From: Uliginosibacterium gangwonense DSM 18521
GTDB taxonomy: Bacteria; Pseudomonadota; Gammaproteobacteria; Burkholderiales; Rhodocyclaceae
Length of the DNA stretch: 64,000 nucleotides
Direction of reading: 5' to 3'
Assembly: GCF_000373965.1 (NCBI RefSeq)
Contig: NZ_KB892842.1
Location: 32,702-96,701, forward strand
Shown here: piece after piece, positions 1 through 9,311 of the stretch
Layout: the number at the start of each line of letters is the position of its first letter
Numbering within the stretch: the first letter of the stretch is position 1
The notes under the pieces: generated by a model
Databases searched by the model: none
Told to the model about the DNA's origin: nothing
Seen by the model: only the letters and a program-made list of their open reading frames with translations
Position numbers and translations under genes: made by a program

Positions 1-1041
1 GAAGCCACCCCACGATGCCCCGATGCCGAACAAACGCAGATTGTCGACGACAGCCTCGGCCCGCCCGGGCCGCTGATCCTTGAGCGCGAATGAGAGCAAG
101 CCGTTGCTGCCGCTGAAATCACGCTTCCACAATGCATGACCGGGGTCTTCGGGCAAGGCCGGATGCAACACATATGCCACCGCTTCGTGCTCTGCCAGCC
201 AGCGCGAGAGTTCAAGCGCTGTGGCCGCATGCACGGACAGACGACTTGCCAGCGTGCGCGCACCCCGCAACACCAGCCAGGCATCATCCGGGCTCACTGT
301 CATGCCATGTGCATCAGCAGACAGGTTGAATGTCTGCCATACGGCCTCGCGGGTCGTCACGGCCCCCATCACCACATCTGAATGCCCGCTCAGGTATTTC
401 GTCGCGGCCGAGATCACGATATCTGCGCCATGGCGCAATGGCTGGTACAGATAACCGCCCGCCCCCCAGGTGTTATCGGCAGCAACCAGGGCGCCATGTG
501 CATGCGCTCCCTGCACCAAGGCTGGCAGATCGACAATCTCGTAGGCCAGCGATCCGGGAGACTCGACATACACCAAGCGTGTTTCAGGCAGATAGCGCTG
601 CGCAATGTCGCTGCCGTCTGCTGCAAAAAAACTGTAGCGGATGCCATAGCGCTCAAAGAAGCGTAGCGCGAAATTGCGCACCGGGCCGTACACCGCATCG
701 GTGATGAGTACGTGGTCGCCTGGTTTCAGATATGCAATCAATGCCTGGGTGATGGCCGCCAGGCCAGTCGGAAACAGGCGTGTGCGATAACCACCTTCGA
801 GCTCACTGATCAGGTCTTCGAGTGCGAAGGCTGTCGGATTACCCCGCGCACCGTAGCTGAGCAGGCGCTCCGTGCTACGTCGCGCACGCACATCTTCGAG
901 TTCAGCAACTGAATCGAAGAGGATGGTGCTGGCACGCACAATAGGGGGATTGACCGGGGAACCGCCTTCGACACGGGTATCACGACCGGCATGCTGCAGG
1001 CGCGTGCGCAAGGCGACTCCCCTATGTTTATCAGTACTCAT
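1..1041 (-). CDS. metC: Cystathionine beta-lyase, partial (C-terminus outside window)
   Basis: This PLP enzyme of the Cys/Met metabolism family would cleave cystathionine, or cystine-like substrates, to homocysteine or persulfide, pyruvate and ammonia in the cytoplasm. The 347 codons seen include ADNTWG near residue 190 and SAATKYLSGHSD with the PLP lysine at about residue 215; both fit MetC better than MetB. The frame is open to the left edge, so the last part is missing. Its ATG overlaps the TGA of the upstream cupin gene by four bases, so it is the last visible gene of the minus-strand operon. Cystathionine beta-lyase, as against a broader cysteine desulfhydrase, is inferred from motifs only. 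Confidence 0.85.
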   Translation of the reverse strand, partial: MSTDKHRGVALRTRLQHAGRDTRVEGGSPVNPPIVRASTILFDSVAELEDVRARRSTERLLSYGARGNPTAFALEDLISELEGGYRTRLFPTGLAAITQALIAYLKPGDHVLITDAVYGPVRNFALRFFERYGIRYSFFAADGSDIAQRYLPETRLVYVESPGSLAYEIVDLPALVQGAHAHGALVAADNTWGAGGYLYQPLRHGADIVISAATKYLSGHSDVVMGAVTTREAVWQTFNLSADAHGMTVSPDDAWLVLRGARTLASRLSVHAATALELSRWLAEHEAVAYVLHPALPEDPGHALWKRDFSGSNGLLSFALKDQRPGRAEAVVDNLRLFGIGASWGGF

Positions 1042-1640
1042 GTAGCAGCGGCCTCACGGCGCGTCGTGACGCCAATCGACATGATCGAACAACTCTTGTC
1101 TTCTAGATTGAAACTCAGGCGCTCGGTCAGGGTTTCAAGTGCACGGCCATATAGATGCAGGTGGCGTATCGGCGCATCTCCGCGAATCTCAACGGCGTGA
1201 ATATCATCCGGCAGAAGTGCAACACCGCTTCCAGGGCCAACTTCCAGTGTGCGCTCATGCACCAGCGTGGCGTAACCGGGTTTGCTGCCGTCATCGGTGC
1301 GCGTATACAGGTGATTGAACTCGACACCTTCCACCGCTGCGATGGTCGCCCAGGTCGTGTGGTTATGTGGCAGGATCCTGTTGTCGGGCTTCATGACATT
1401 AAGATATAGTGCAAATGTCTTGTCAGCCTCCTCCCGGATGAGATAACGCGCATGGCGCACACCTTCTTCGGGAGGTGGGAAATCAGCTTCAAGCCATAGC
1501 TCGGGTTGGGCGGCAAGCGCCTTGAGCTCCTGGAGGATATCGGCCAGTGCCTGGCGATCAAGCGGGCCGCGTGCGACAATCGACTTGACCCTGAGCAATG
1601 CGGCGTCGACCGTCTGTTGGCGAATGATTTTCTGTGTCAT
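1038..1640 (-). CDS. Thiol dioxygenase-like cupin (cysteine dioxygenase family)
   Basis: The 200-residue single-domain protein has the three-histidine iron site of thiol dioxygenases: His92 and His94 in PHNHTTW and His148 in LPDDIHAVE. The family oxidises a thiol such as cysteine or 3-mercaptopropionate to the sulfinate with O2. The start was chosen at the ATG at 1640, because the longer open frame upstream runs into the GST gene. It lies between a GST and cystathionine beta-lyase and overlaps the latter by ATGA. In this context it would oxidise a thiol brought in by the operon's importer. Which thiol cannot be read from the sequence. Confidence 0.75.
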   Translation of the reverse strand: MTQKIIRQQTVDAALLRVKSIVARGPLDRQALADILQELKALAAQPELWLEADFPPPEEGVRHARYLIREEADKTFALYLNVMKPDNRILPHNHTTWATIAAVEGVEFNHLYTRTDDGSKPGYATLVHERTLEVGPGSGVALLPDDIHAVEIRGDAPIRHLHLYGRALETLTERLSFNLEDKSCSIMSIGVTTRREAAAT

Positions 1641-1674
1641 TTTGTTCTCTCCGTTTACTGCATGATCATGACAT

Positions 1675-2331
1675 TCAGCGCCAGTCAGCAAGGGCCTTCT
1701 CATTGGCTGAAATGCTGCGGCCGTGGGCGTAGGCCTTCTGCACGGCAGCGCGCCCATGCACGCGCTCGAACCATGCGGCCAGATGTGGATAGTCTGCAAG
1801 CTGCTGCCCCTGACGGCGTGGCTGAATCCAAGGCAGAACAGCGATATCGGCAATCGAGTATTCATCGGCAAGGTATTCATGCTGCGCGAAATGCGCATCG
1901 AGAATCGCATACTGTCGTTTCACATCAGCAATCGCAGCATCAAGCTGGGCTTGGCCGATCTGCTCAGGAATCAGTTCACGGAAGCGCTGATACTGGCTCA
2001 GTGCGGGTGAAAGCTGGGCAGAATGCCAGATCAGCCACTGCAGGACGGCATAGCGCCCTACCCCCTCACGCGGCAGGAAACGCCCATGCTTTTCGGCAAG
2101 ATACAACAGAATCGCGCCGGATTCGAAGATCGCCAAGGGGGCAGTCGTGGCATCTCCTTCTTCGTACCATGCTGGTATTTTCTGGTTCGGATTGATGCGC
2201 TTGAATTCTTCGTTTTTCTGCTCGCCCGCACGAATGTTAAGCGGCACGATTTCGCTGGTGACACCCAGCTCTTCGAGCAGGATGGTGATCTTGATGCCGT
2301 TGGTGGAGGGCCAGAAATAGAGTTTGCTCAT
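1675..2331 (-). CDS. Glutathione S-transferase, Nu-class / YfcG-like
   Basis: The 218-residue protein has an N-terminal thioredoxin-like domain (about 1-85) and an all-helical C-terminal domain. The N-terminal motif PSTNGIKIT places Thr10 and Asn11 where YfcG-type enzymes have their active-site Thr and Asn. FESGAILLYLAE (about 69-80) is the glutathione gamma-glutamyl binding motif. YfcG-type proteins work as glutathione-dependent disulfide reductases, which would suit reduction of an imported disulfide such as cystine. It starts 17 bases after the ATPase gene and is followed by the thiol dioxygenase-like cupin. The substrate is not known. Confidence 0.8.
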   Translation of the reverse strand: MSKLYFWPSTNGIKITILLEELGVTSEIVPLNIRAGEQKNEEFKRINPNQKIPAWYEEGDATTAPLAIFESGAILLYLAEKHGRFLPREGVGRYAVLQWLIWHSAQLSPALSQYQRFRELIPEQIGQAQLDAAIADVKRQYAILDAHFAQHEYLADEYSIADIAVLPWIQPRRQGQQLADYPHLAAWFERVHGRAAVQKAYAHGRSISANEKALADWR

Positions 2332-2348
2332 AATGGTCTCGCGAGAAT

Positions 2349-3125
2349 TCAGCCAGCGAGCGCATTAATGAAGCTGCGCGTGCGGGCATTGACAGGATTG
2401 TGGAAAATCTGGGCTGGAATACCTTGCTCAACGATCTCTCCGCCTTCGGTGAACACAATCTCGTGACTGACCTCTTCAGCAAAGCGCATTTCGTGTGTGA
2501 CCAGGATGCAAGTCAGGCCGTCCTTGACGAGTTCCCGGATCACCGCCAGCACTTCGCCCACCGTTTCCGGGTCGAGCGCTGAAGTGACCTCGTCAAACAA
2601 AACCAGTTCGGGATGCATTGCCAGCGCACGTGCAATTGCCACGCGTTGCTGCTGCCCCCCTGATAGCTGGCCGGGATACGCATCAGCCTTGTGTTCCAGG
2701 CATACCCGCGCAAGCAACTCACGTGCTTCCCGCTCGGTCTCACCACGATCCTTGCCGAGAATGCGGGTCGGCGCGATGAGGATGTTTTCCAGCACACTCA
2801 GGTGCGGAAACAGGTTGTACTGCTGGAAGACAAAACCGATGCGCTTGCGCAACGCGATCAATTCGCTCTCGCTTTGCAGGCGATGCACTGCTGTCTCGCC
2901 AACACGGATTTCACCGCGCTCGGGACGCAGCAGACCATTGATACAGCGCAGCAGGGTTGACTTTCCCGAACCGGAGGGGCCGATGATCGATACTGCGTCA
3001 CCACGACGCACGCGAAGATCAACGCCCTTGAGTACCTTGTTGTCACCAAACGAGAGATGCACGTTCTTCAGCGCGACCAGGACATCCGCATCATGATTCA
3101 AGGAAAGAGTTTCAGTGGTAGGCAA
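2349..3125 (-). CDS. Polar amino acid ABC transporter ATPase (GlnQ/TcyN type)
   Basis: The ATPase contains Walker [10 protein letters not shown], signature LSGGQQQR and Walker [13 protein letters not shown]. With the TTG start at 3125 it has 258 residues, normal for this family. That TTG has GGAG seven bases upstream and overlaps the end of the upstream permease by 14 bases. The longer ATG start at 3176 would add 17 residues with no similarity to the family. With the two permeases and two binding proteins of the same operon it makes a complete importer. Cystine or another sulfur amino acid is inferred as substrate from the neighbouring sulfur genes. Confidence 0.87.
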   Translation of the reverse strand: MPTTETLSLNHDADVLVALKNVHLSFGDNKVLKGVDLRVRRGDAVSIIGPSGSGKSTLLRCINGLLRPERGEIRVGETAVHRLQSESELIALRKRIGFVFQQYNLFPHLSVLENILIAPTRILGKDRGETEREARELLARVCLEHKADAYPGQLSGGQQQRVAIARALAMHPELVLFDEVTSALDPETVGEVLAVIRELVKDGLTCILVTHEMRFAEEVSHEIVFTEGGEIVEQGIPAQIFHNPVNARTRSFINALAG

Positions 3126-3915
3126 AGCGTTTCTCCAGGCGACGCGTGAGACGGGTGATCGGGTAGCAATAAACAAAGAACAGACTCAACACGCTGAGGT
3201 AGACGAGAATCGTGAAGTCGGTGCGATTGACGGTATTACTCGCATTCTTGGCCGCTTCGAGCAGTTCTGTGACCCCCACCAGCGATGCCAACGTGGTACT
3301 CATCGTGATCATCGCGTAGAGATTCATCCAGGGCGGCAGTGCGCGTTTTACGCATTGCGGCAGGATGATCCAACGCAGGGTCTGGCTGCGTGTGAAGGCG
3401 AGCGAAGAAGAGGCTTCCCATTGCGGTGTCGGAATCGATTGCACCGCACCGCGAAAAATCTCGGCAATATGAGCGGAAGCTGGCAACGCCAGCCCTATGG
3501 TAGCTTTGAACCAGTCGGGGAAAGGCAAGTATTGCCCGGCGATCTTCACTTCAAAGGGGAATACATAGGTAGTGAAAAAGATCAGTACCAGCAGGGGCGC
3601 GTTGCGAAAGATCTGCACATAGCCGCGCGCTGGCGACTGGACCCAGCCAAGGGGAGAAAGCTCCAAGGCTCCGACTACCAGACCCAGTACAGTGCCGATG
3701 GCCATAGCCAGCACACTGATCAGCACATTCATGAGCAGGCCACGCCCGAGCAGCGGCAGCCAGTTGATCAGAATGGTAATGGTTTCGGCATAAAATACAT
3801 ACAGCAGCAACCAGGCTGCACCCAGCGCGAGGAACCACAACAGGATCGGAGAAGGCGCAGCCCACCATCGGATTCTGGCGGAGCATGAAGCAGGTATTAC
3901 GTTGTCAATGGCCAT
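3112..3915 (-). CDS. Polar amino acid ABC transporter permease (HisM/GlnP type)
   Basis: This inner-membrane permease of about 267 residues has several hydrophobic segments and a cytoplasmic EAA-type loop (SIPTPQWEASSSLAFTRSQ followed by ILPQ). The ATG at 3915 is preferred because it overlaps the stop of the preceding permease by 11 bases, the usual translational coupling; an upstream start at 3969 would lie deep inside that gene. It pairs with the permease at 3905-4648 as a heterodimer. Its N-terminal tail of some 20 residues before the first membrane span is a little long for the family. Confidence 0.85.
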   Translation of the reverse strand: MAIDNVIPASCSARIRWWAAPSPILLWFLALGAAWLLLYVFYAETITILINWLPLLGRGLLMNVLISVLAMAIGTVLGLVVGALELSPLGWVQSPARGYVQIFRNAPLLVLIFFTTYVFPFEVKIAGQYLPFPDWFKATIGLALPASAHIAEIFRGAVQSIPTPQWEASSSLAFTRSQTLRWIILPQCVKRALPPWMNLYAMITMSTTLASLVGVTELLEAAKNASNTVNRTDFTILVYLSVLSLFFVYCYPITRLTRRLEKRFAYH

Positions 3916-4648
3916 AACCAGGCATCCGCAGATAGTTTTCAAGAGCACGCCCAAGACGTGCGACGACATAAGTCAGCACCGCATAGATCAGGAAGATAAA
4001 GATCATCAGTTCGAGCACGTTGTCGCGCTGCACCCAGATCATTAGCGAGGCATAGGTGAGCTCACCGACCGCAATCGCGGCACCCAGCGCAGTCGATTTG
4101 ACGAGATTGATGAGGTTGCTGGTCAAGGCTGGCAGACTGAAGCGCAAGGCCAGAGGCAACTCGACATGGCGCAACAGTTCGACTCGGCTAAAACCCAGCG
4201 AAAGCGCCGCCTCGCGCGTCGTCGCGGGGACTGCCTCAATCCCCGCACGCAGCGCCTCGGCGTGATAGGCCCCATAGTGCAGGGAGAGCACCAGCACGAC
4301 CCAATGGAAAGGCGTCAGCGGATTGTGCTCTGCTCCACCGAGCACTTGGTTGAGCAGCATGTTGAGGACGAAGAAGGCGCAGTAGAGCTGAACCAGCGTG
4401 GGCGTGTTACGCAGCAACTCGATCAGGCCACGTGCTGGCCCACGCAGCCAAGCTTGGCGCGAAGCTAACAAGGCAGCTAGCACCACGCCCACTAGCAAGC
4501 TGCCGAGGATCGAACACAGCGCGAGCAGAATGGTGATGCCGATGCCGCTCAACCAAGGTATGCGTTCGTAATCACTGAGCAAAAAGGAATAGTTCAGGCC
4601 GATTATTTTCGCGGCGGCAACGAAACCGTGCAGGAATTTTTCAAGCAT
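3905..4648 (-). CDS. Polar amino acid ABC transporter permease (HisQ/GltJ type)
   Basis: This 247-residue inner-membrane protein carries the EAA loop AVPATTREAALSLGFSR followed by VELPLALRFSLPAL. The start at 4648 gives the normal family length and lies just inside the 3' end of the aminotransferase gene. A GGAG is found about ten bases upstream of the ATG. It overlaps the next permease by 11 bases. Together they would form the membrane channel of the operon's amino acid importer. Confidence 0.86.
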   Translation of the reverse strand: MLEKFLHGFVAAAKIIGLNYSFLLSDYERIPWLSGIGITILLALCSILGSLLVGVVLAALLASRQAWLRGPARGLIELLRNTPTLVQLYCAFFVLNMLLNQVLGGAEHNPLTPFHWVVLVLSLHYGAYHAEALRAGIEAVPATTREAALSLGFSRVELLRHVELPLALRFSLPALTSNLINLVKSTALGAAIAVGELTYASLMIWVQRDNVLELMIFIFLIYAVLTYVVARLGRALENYLRMPGYGH

Positions 4649-5864
4649 GGAGGGGGGCTCCGGATAATTGCGCAATAGCGGCGGCGATACGTGGGCCAGC
4701 CTGGCGGATGTCTTCGGTCGCCGTTGCAATCGACAGGCGGAAATGCCCTGGCAAACCGTAGGCGCTGCCGGGCACACCCGCAACCCCGGCCGCTTCAAGC
4801 AGGTAATCAACGAAATCCTCATCACTGGCAAGTACTTTGCCAGCGGGGGAGCGGCGACCACGCAACGCCTCCCACGAGGACAGCACAAAAAAGCCCCCTA
4901 GTGGCACAAACGCCTTGATGCCGGGGATCGGTGCCAGCCCAGCGAGCAGGATGTCGCGCCGCTCATGGTAGATGCGCGAACGTTCGCCAACCAAAGCCTG
5001 TGGCCCGCGCAGGGCCGCCACGCCTGCTGCCTGGCTGATCGAGCTGACCCCCGAAGTCGACTGGATTTGCATGATACCCATCGCGGCAATCAGCGCCTGT
5101 GGCCCGGCGGCGTAACCGACACGCCAACCTGTCATCGCATAGGCTTTGGAGCACGCATTGACGATCAGCACGCGCTCACGCAGATCGGGCGCCACATGCA
5201 GGAAGTGAGGATGAGATGACGCAAAACGAATATGCTCATAGACTTCGTCAAGCAAGAGCAGCACGTGCGGATGTTCGCGCAGCAACTCGGCCACAGCACG
5301 GAAATCGTCTTCGTCATAAACCGCACCACTCGGGTTGCTCGGCGTGTTGATAACCAGCCAGCGGGTCTTTGGCCCAATGGCCGCACGCCATTGCTCAGAC
5401 GTGGGCTTAAAGCCTGTATCCGCCGTCGTGCTTAGAAATACCGGGGTTCCGTCATTGGCCTTGACCATCTCTGGGAAGGACGGGTAATACGGAATCGGCA
5501 CGATGACTTCATGGCCTGGATCAAGGCTCGCAGCAAAAGCGTTGTAGATGGCCTGTTTGCCACCATTGGTGATGGCGATTGACTCCAGCGGGAATTCAAG
5601 CTGGTTCTCGCGTGCGAGCTTTTCCCGCACAGCTTCGCGCATATGAGCGGTGCCCAGCGCGGGCGTATAACGCGTCTGGTTGCGCGCCAAGGCTTCGCGG
5701 GCGGCTTCCTTGACATGTTCGGGGGTGTCGAAATCCGGCTCACCGATAGTCAGATCAAGAATGTCACGACCGTCGGCTTTGAGCTGCTTGGCGCGCTGGC
5801 TGGCTGCAGAATTGGGCGAGAAGCCGATGCGCTGGATGCGCTGGGAAAGGTAGGCATATGTCAT
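4641..5864 (-). CDS. Class I/II PLP aminotransferase (AspC/AAT-I family)
   Basis: The 407-residue cytoplasmic PLP enzyme shows LTIGEPDFDTP near the N-terminus, NTPSNPSG, the PLP-phosphate region LLLDEVYEHI, and the Schiff-base lysine in NACSKAYAMTGWRVGY. Members move amino groups between amino acids and 2-oxo acids. Its ATG overlaps the TAA of the upstream FAD oxidase by one base, and it overlaps the downstream permease gene. Pairing with a 2-hydroxyacid oxidase suggests that both enzymes meet at a 2-oxo acid. Transamination of cysteine sulfinate made by the cupin is another possibility. The substrate is inferred, not seen. Confidence 0.85.
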   Translation of the reverse strand: MTYAYLSQRIQRIGFSPNSAASQRAKQLKADGRDILDLTIGEPDFDTPEHVKEAAREALARNQTRYTPALGTAHMREAVREKLARENQLEFPLESIAITNGGKQAIYNAFAASLDPGHEVIVPIPYYPSFPEMVKANDGTPVFLSTTADTGFKPTSEQWRAAIGPKTRWLVINTPSNPSGAVYDEDDFRAVAELLREHPHVLLLLDEVYEHIRFASSHPHFLHVAPDLRERVLIVNACSKAYAMTGWRVGYAAGPQALIAAMGIMQIQSTSGVSSISQAAGVAALRGPQALVGERSRIYHERRDILLAGLAPIPGIKAFVPLGGFFVLSSWEALRGRRSPAGKVLASDEDFVDYLLEAAGVAGVPGSAYGLPGHFRLSIATATEDIRQAGPRIAAAIAQLSGAPLHA

Positions 5865-7327
5865 TATGCAGTCCTTGCCTTGGCGACCTGCTCACACTGC
5901 GAAGGCTCGATATTCAGAACCTTTCCTGGATTTAGCAGGTTGAGCGGATCAAGTGCGTGCTTGATGCGGCCCATAAGCTGCAACTCTAGTGCACTCTTGT
6001 ATCGTGGCAAAAGGTCGCGCTTGGCTATCCCGATGCCATGCTCGGCGCTGATTGAGCCGCCGAACTCGTGCGTGGTGTCATGTACGATGTCATGTACCCG
6101 CGATTCTTCGGCCAGAAAATCAACAGCAGCCACACCAAGCGGCGCTGATACATTGAAGTGCAGGTTGCCATCACCCAGGTGGCCGAAGATCAGCGGCCGA
6201 CACCCTGGAAAATGCTGCTGCAGACGCGCCAGACTGGTGTCAACAAAGGCCGTCAGGCGCGAAAGCGGCAAGGAGATGTCATGCTTGATGTTGCGCCCTT
6301 CAATGTTCTGCGCTTCGCTGATGCCGTGCTCACGCAGCCCCCACAAGGCCAGGCGCTGACTTCCGGAAGCGGCCACCAGCGCATCCTCAATCAGGCCATG
6401 CTCGAATGCCTCAGCCAGAACCCCGGTAAAAATTTCGCTGGCAATTTCCTGAGACTGTTCGTTCGAGGTTTCTATCAGCGCATACCAGCCTCCCGCAGGC
6501 GCCAATGAGGGGTCGACAGGCAGGGGATACTGCGGCGTAGTTCGGGCAACAAAGCGCAGGACATCCGCTGCAATGATCTCGAATCCCGTCAGTGCAGCAC
6601 CGAAACCCTTGCGCGCCAGCCCGAGGAACTGCAGTGCATGATCAAGCGCCGGAAAACTCACAAATGCCGTGCATTGGGCCGTCGGCAGTGGAAACAGCTT
6701 GAGTGTCGCGGCCGTGATGATGCCCAGCGTGCCTTCGCTGCCGATGTAGAGGTCACGCAGGTCGTAACCGGTATTGTCCTTGCGCAGCCCACGCAGACCA
6801 TGCCAGATCTCGCCCTCGGCGGTGACGACTTCAAGCCCGAGTGTGAGGTCACGCGCATTGCCATAGCGTAGCACCTGGGTGCCCCCGGCGTTGGTGCCGA
6901 GGTTGCCGCCGATGGTGCAACTGCCTTCCGCCCCGAGGCTGAGCGGGAACAGCCGCTGCGCATCGCGCGCGGCCTCCTGCACTTGCTGGAGGACACACCC
7001 GGCTTCCACCGTGATGGTGTCGTTGTACGCATCGATCGCGCGGATGCGGTTGAGACGCGAGAGATGCAGCAGGATCGCGCGTCCCGATTTATCCGGGGTA
7101 GCGGCGCCCATCAACCCGGTGTTGCCACCTTGCACCACGATAGGTACCCTGGCTTCGCGCGCTGCACGTACCACGGCACCAACCTCCTCGGTACTGCCTG
7201 GGCGAACCAGGGCCTGGGCACGCCCCGTATAACGGCGACGTGCATCCACGAGCAACGGCGCGATTTCCTCGCCACTCAGGACATGGGCATCGCCGACAAT
7301 CTGGCGCAAGGCTTGCTGCAGGCTCAT
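5864..7327 (-). CDS. FAD-linked 2-hydroxyacid oxidase/dehydrogenase (GlcD/D-lactate dehydrogenase type)
   Basis: This 487-residue flavoprotein of the PCMH-type FAD family has VQGGNTGLMG in the FAD-binding domain (about residue 70), SEGTLGIIT near 195, and the C-terminal FGHLGDGNLHFN and SAEHGIGIAKRD. Relatives oxidise D-2-hydroxy acids such as D-lactate, glycolate or D-2-hydroxyglutarate to 2-oxo acids. It is coupled to the aminotransferase by a one-base overlap. A second member of the family is found at 25815-27230, also next to a methionine-type importer, so a sulfur-bearing 2-hydroxy acid is a reasonable guess. Confidence 0.85.
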   Translation of the reverse strand: MSLQQALRQIVGDAHVLSGEEIAPLLVDARRRYTGRAQALVRPGSTEEVGAVVRAAREARVPIVVQGGNTGLMGAATPDKSGRAILLHLSRLNRIRAIDAYNDTITVEAGCVLQQVQEAARDAQRLFPLSLGAEGSCTIGGNLGTNAGGTQVLRYGNARDLTLGLEVVTAEGEIWHGLRGLRKDNTGYDLRDLYIGSEGTLGIITAATLKLFPLPTAQCTAFVSFPALDHALQFLGLARKGFGAALTGFEIIAADVLRFVARTTPQYPLPVDPSLAPAGGWYALIETSNEQSQEIASEIFTGVLAEAFEHGLIEDALVAASGSQRLALWGLREHGISEAQNIEGRNIKHDISLPLSRLTAFVDTSLARLQQHFPGCRPLIFGHLGDGNLHFNVSAPLGVAAVDFLAEESRVHDIVHDTTHEFGGSISAEHGIGIAKRDLLPRYKSALELQLMGRIKHALDPLNLLNPGKVLNIEPSQCEQVAKARTA

Positions 7328-7446
7328 GTCAGGTCTGCCGCATTTGATGATTTTTGCATTTCATTGCTCATTGCAGTGGCGCAGAATCCGCCGATACCAA
7401 AAGTTGTGGTAGAAGTATTTCAAGTGCATGCCAGTTCAAGTCCCAC

Positions 7447-8286
7447 CTACAGGACGAGCTTGCCAGCCTTGACCTTCTCTTGCCACTTGCGCAACGTACC
7501 GACAGACAGATTGTGTTTCTGCGAGACTTCAATCAAAAATCCTGTGCGATGCCAGTTGCGTACAATCTTGTCGAGTGCCGCAGCAACATCGTTCTCACCC
7601 TTGCGGATCCAGATCACCGAAGGTGATGGGATCAAGGTGTGAGCGATCGGCAACTCGTAGTCCTTCCATTCAGCGTTGTCGTCAACCAGTAGGCTCAGCG
7701 AGGTACTTACGTGCACCGACGCTTGGCAGGTACCACTCTTGAGCGCCAGCAGGGATTCTGGCTGGCCCGGCAGCGCCTTGACGTTGGCACCGTATTGTTC
7801 GACCAAAGGTTTGGTGAAATTACTGCCCTGGGAGACGCACACCACCTTGCCCTTGAGGTCTTCCCAATGCTTGATGCCAGAACCTTTCTTGATGATTGCC
7901 GCCCCGCCTTCTTCCTGATAGGGCGTCGGTACATAACTGAGGATCTCGGCACGTTCTTGGGTGAGCTGCATGTTGGCGATCAGCAGATCGACCTTGCCCT
8001 GCTGCAGAAACTGCACCCGGTTCGGAGGTGTAACGGGCACCGTCTCAAGTCTCACACCAAGCTGTTGCGCAACGGCCCGGGCAAGTTCGATGACAAAGCC
8101 TTTCTGCTCCTGCGTGGCTGGATCAAGATAACCATAGGGAGGACCAGAGAGAATCACCCCGATCGAGACACTGCCGCGTGACTTGATCTTGTCGAGTGTG
8201 GCATCGGCCCGCGCTGCAAATGGCATACCTAGCAAAGCAGTCAGAATAAAAAGGGTCGGTGTGCCAAAGAAGCGGATTTTGTTCAT
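7447..8286 (-). CDS. Family 3 extracellular solute-binding protein (first of tandem pair)
   Basis: The 279-residue protein has an N-terminal signal peptide with likely cleavage after AARA, then the mature start DATLDKIKSRG. It is a periplasmic binding protein of the polar amino acid family (SBP_bac_3). Motifs such as VTPPNRVQFLQQGKVDLL and KVVCVSQGSNFTKPLVEQYG are shared almost word for word with the next gene, so the two arose by duplication. It delivers substrate to the permease pair further along the operon. A single cysteine lies in the KVVCVSQGS strand. The ligand is not known; sulfur amino acids are inferred. Confidence 0.87.
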   Translation of the reverse strand: MNKIRFFGTPTLFILTALLGMPFAARADATLDKIKSRGSVSIGVILSGPPYGYLDPATQEQKGFVIELARAVAQQLGVRLETVPVTPPNRVQFLQQGKVDLLIANMQLTQERAEILSYVPTPYQEEGGAAIIKKGSGIKHWEDLKGKVVCVSQGSNFTKPLVEQYGANVKALPGQPESLLALKSGTCQASVHVSTSLSLLVDDNAEWKDYELPIAHTLIPSPSVIWIRKGENDVAAALDKIVRNWHRTGFLIEVSQKHNLSVGTLRKWQEKVKAGKLVL

Positions 8287-8307
8287 GACAAAGCAGCCTT
8301 TCGTGAA

Positions 8308-9132
8308 TTACTTGGTACCGACCAGCTTCGCCTGCCATTTGAGGAATTCAGGGGTAACCGGGACACGATTCTTTTTCAGCGTCTCCAACAGCCAACCTGT
8401 GCGGTACCAGTCCTGAACAATCTTGTCGAGCGCAGCCTGAAAGTCCCCCTCCCCCTTGCGTATCCAGATCACCGATGGCAGTGGCGTCAAGTCGCTTGAG
8501 ATCGGCAACTCGAAATCCTTCCACTCCGGGTTGTCCTGCACTAGCAGATGCAACGGTGCGCTATCGTGCACCGAGGCAAAGCAACTGCCGCCCTTGAGCG
8601 CAAGCAAGGATTCAGGCTGTCCAGGCAAAGCGCGCACATTGGCGCCGTACTGCTCGGTAAGCGGTTTGGCATAATTACTGCCCTGCGAGACGCACACCAC
8701 CTTGCCCTTGAGGTCTTCCCACTTCCTGACGCCACTACCTTTACGCGTGATCAAACCGCCGCCAGCTTCAGTATATGGCGTTGGCACATAACCCAGTAAT
8801 TCCGCACGTTCAGGCGTGAGCTGCATGTTGGCCAGCAAAAGATCAACCTTACCCTGTTGCAGAAACTGAACGCGATTGGGCGGCGTGACAGTCACAAACT
8901 CAAGTTTGAGCTTGAGCTTGTCGGCTATGCTTCTGGCAAGATCTGCATTCAGCCCTGTAGGCTGCTGAGTATTTGGATCAACATAACCAAAGGGCGGCCC
9001 GGAGAGGATCACGCCAACAACGACGCTGCCCCGGGACTTGACTCGATCGAGGGTTGCATCGGCTTGGGCTATGCCCTGAAACGCCAGCACCAGCAAGGGG
9101 ATCAGACAACGGATGAGGGATACCTTACGCAC
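8308..9132 (-). CDS. Family 3 extracellular solute-binding protein (second of tandem pair, operon-leading gene)
   Basis: This 274-residue paralogue of the neighbouring binding protein has a signal peptide ending near GIAQA and a mature start DATLDRVKSRG. The start codon is GTG at 9132, preceded by a purine-rich GGCGAG. It is the first gene of the minus-strand operon, so its promoter should lie in the interval shared with the rhodanese gene. Two binding proteins for one permease pair suggest two related ligands or different affinities. The C-terminal third, which forms part of the ligand cleft, differs most between the two copies. Confidence 0.87.
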   Translation of the reverse strand: MRKVSLIRCLIPLLVLAFQGIAQADATLDRVKSRGSVVVGVILSGPPFGYVDPNTQQPTGLNADLARSIADKLKLKLEFVTVTPPNRVQFLQQGKVDLLLANMQLTPERAELLGYVPTPYTEAGGGLITRKGSGVRKWEDLKGKVVCVSQGSNYAKPLTEQYGANVRALPGQPESLLALKGGSCFASVHDSAPLHLLVQDNPEWKDFELPISSDLTPLPSVIWIRKGEGDFQAALDKIVQDWYRTGWLLETLKKNRVPVTPEFLKWQAKLVGTK

Positions 9133-9311
9133 GATAGTCTCGCCATAAATAGTGATGTAACATCATAAAGAGTCACAAACATTATTCGTAAATAAGATAA
9201 AAATCTTTCTATATCCTCGACTGGACATGTTTCTGAAGGCAAACTGCTCGGCTCCAAATAGTTTTTGCCGCAGCAAAACGCACAGTCACTTCAATACGCC
9301 CCATCTCCACC
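9133..9311. promoter_or_regulatory. Divergent promoter region between the amino acid importer operon and the rhodanese gene
   Basis: This 179-base AT-rich interval separates two divergent units. It holds the small dyad GATGT-A-ACATC close to the GTG start of the binding protein and an A/T-rich stretch around 9180-9215. No clear promoter hexamers could be assigned with confidence. Confidence 0.45.

Noticed and set aside
1038..1910. Longer start for the thiol dioxygenase-like protein
   Set aside because: It would overlap the GST gene by more than 200 bases; the ATG at 1640 gives the expected domain length.
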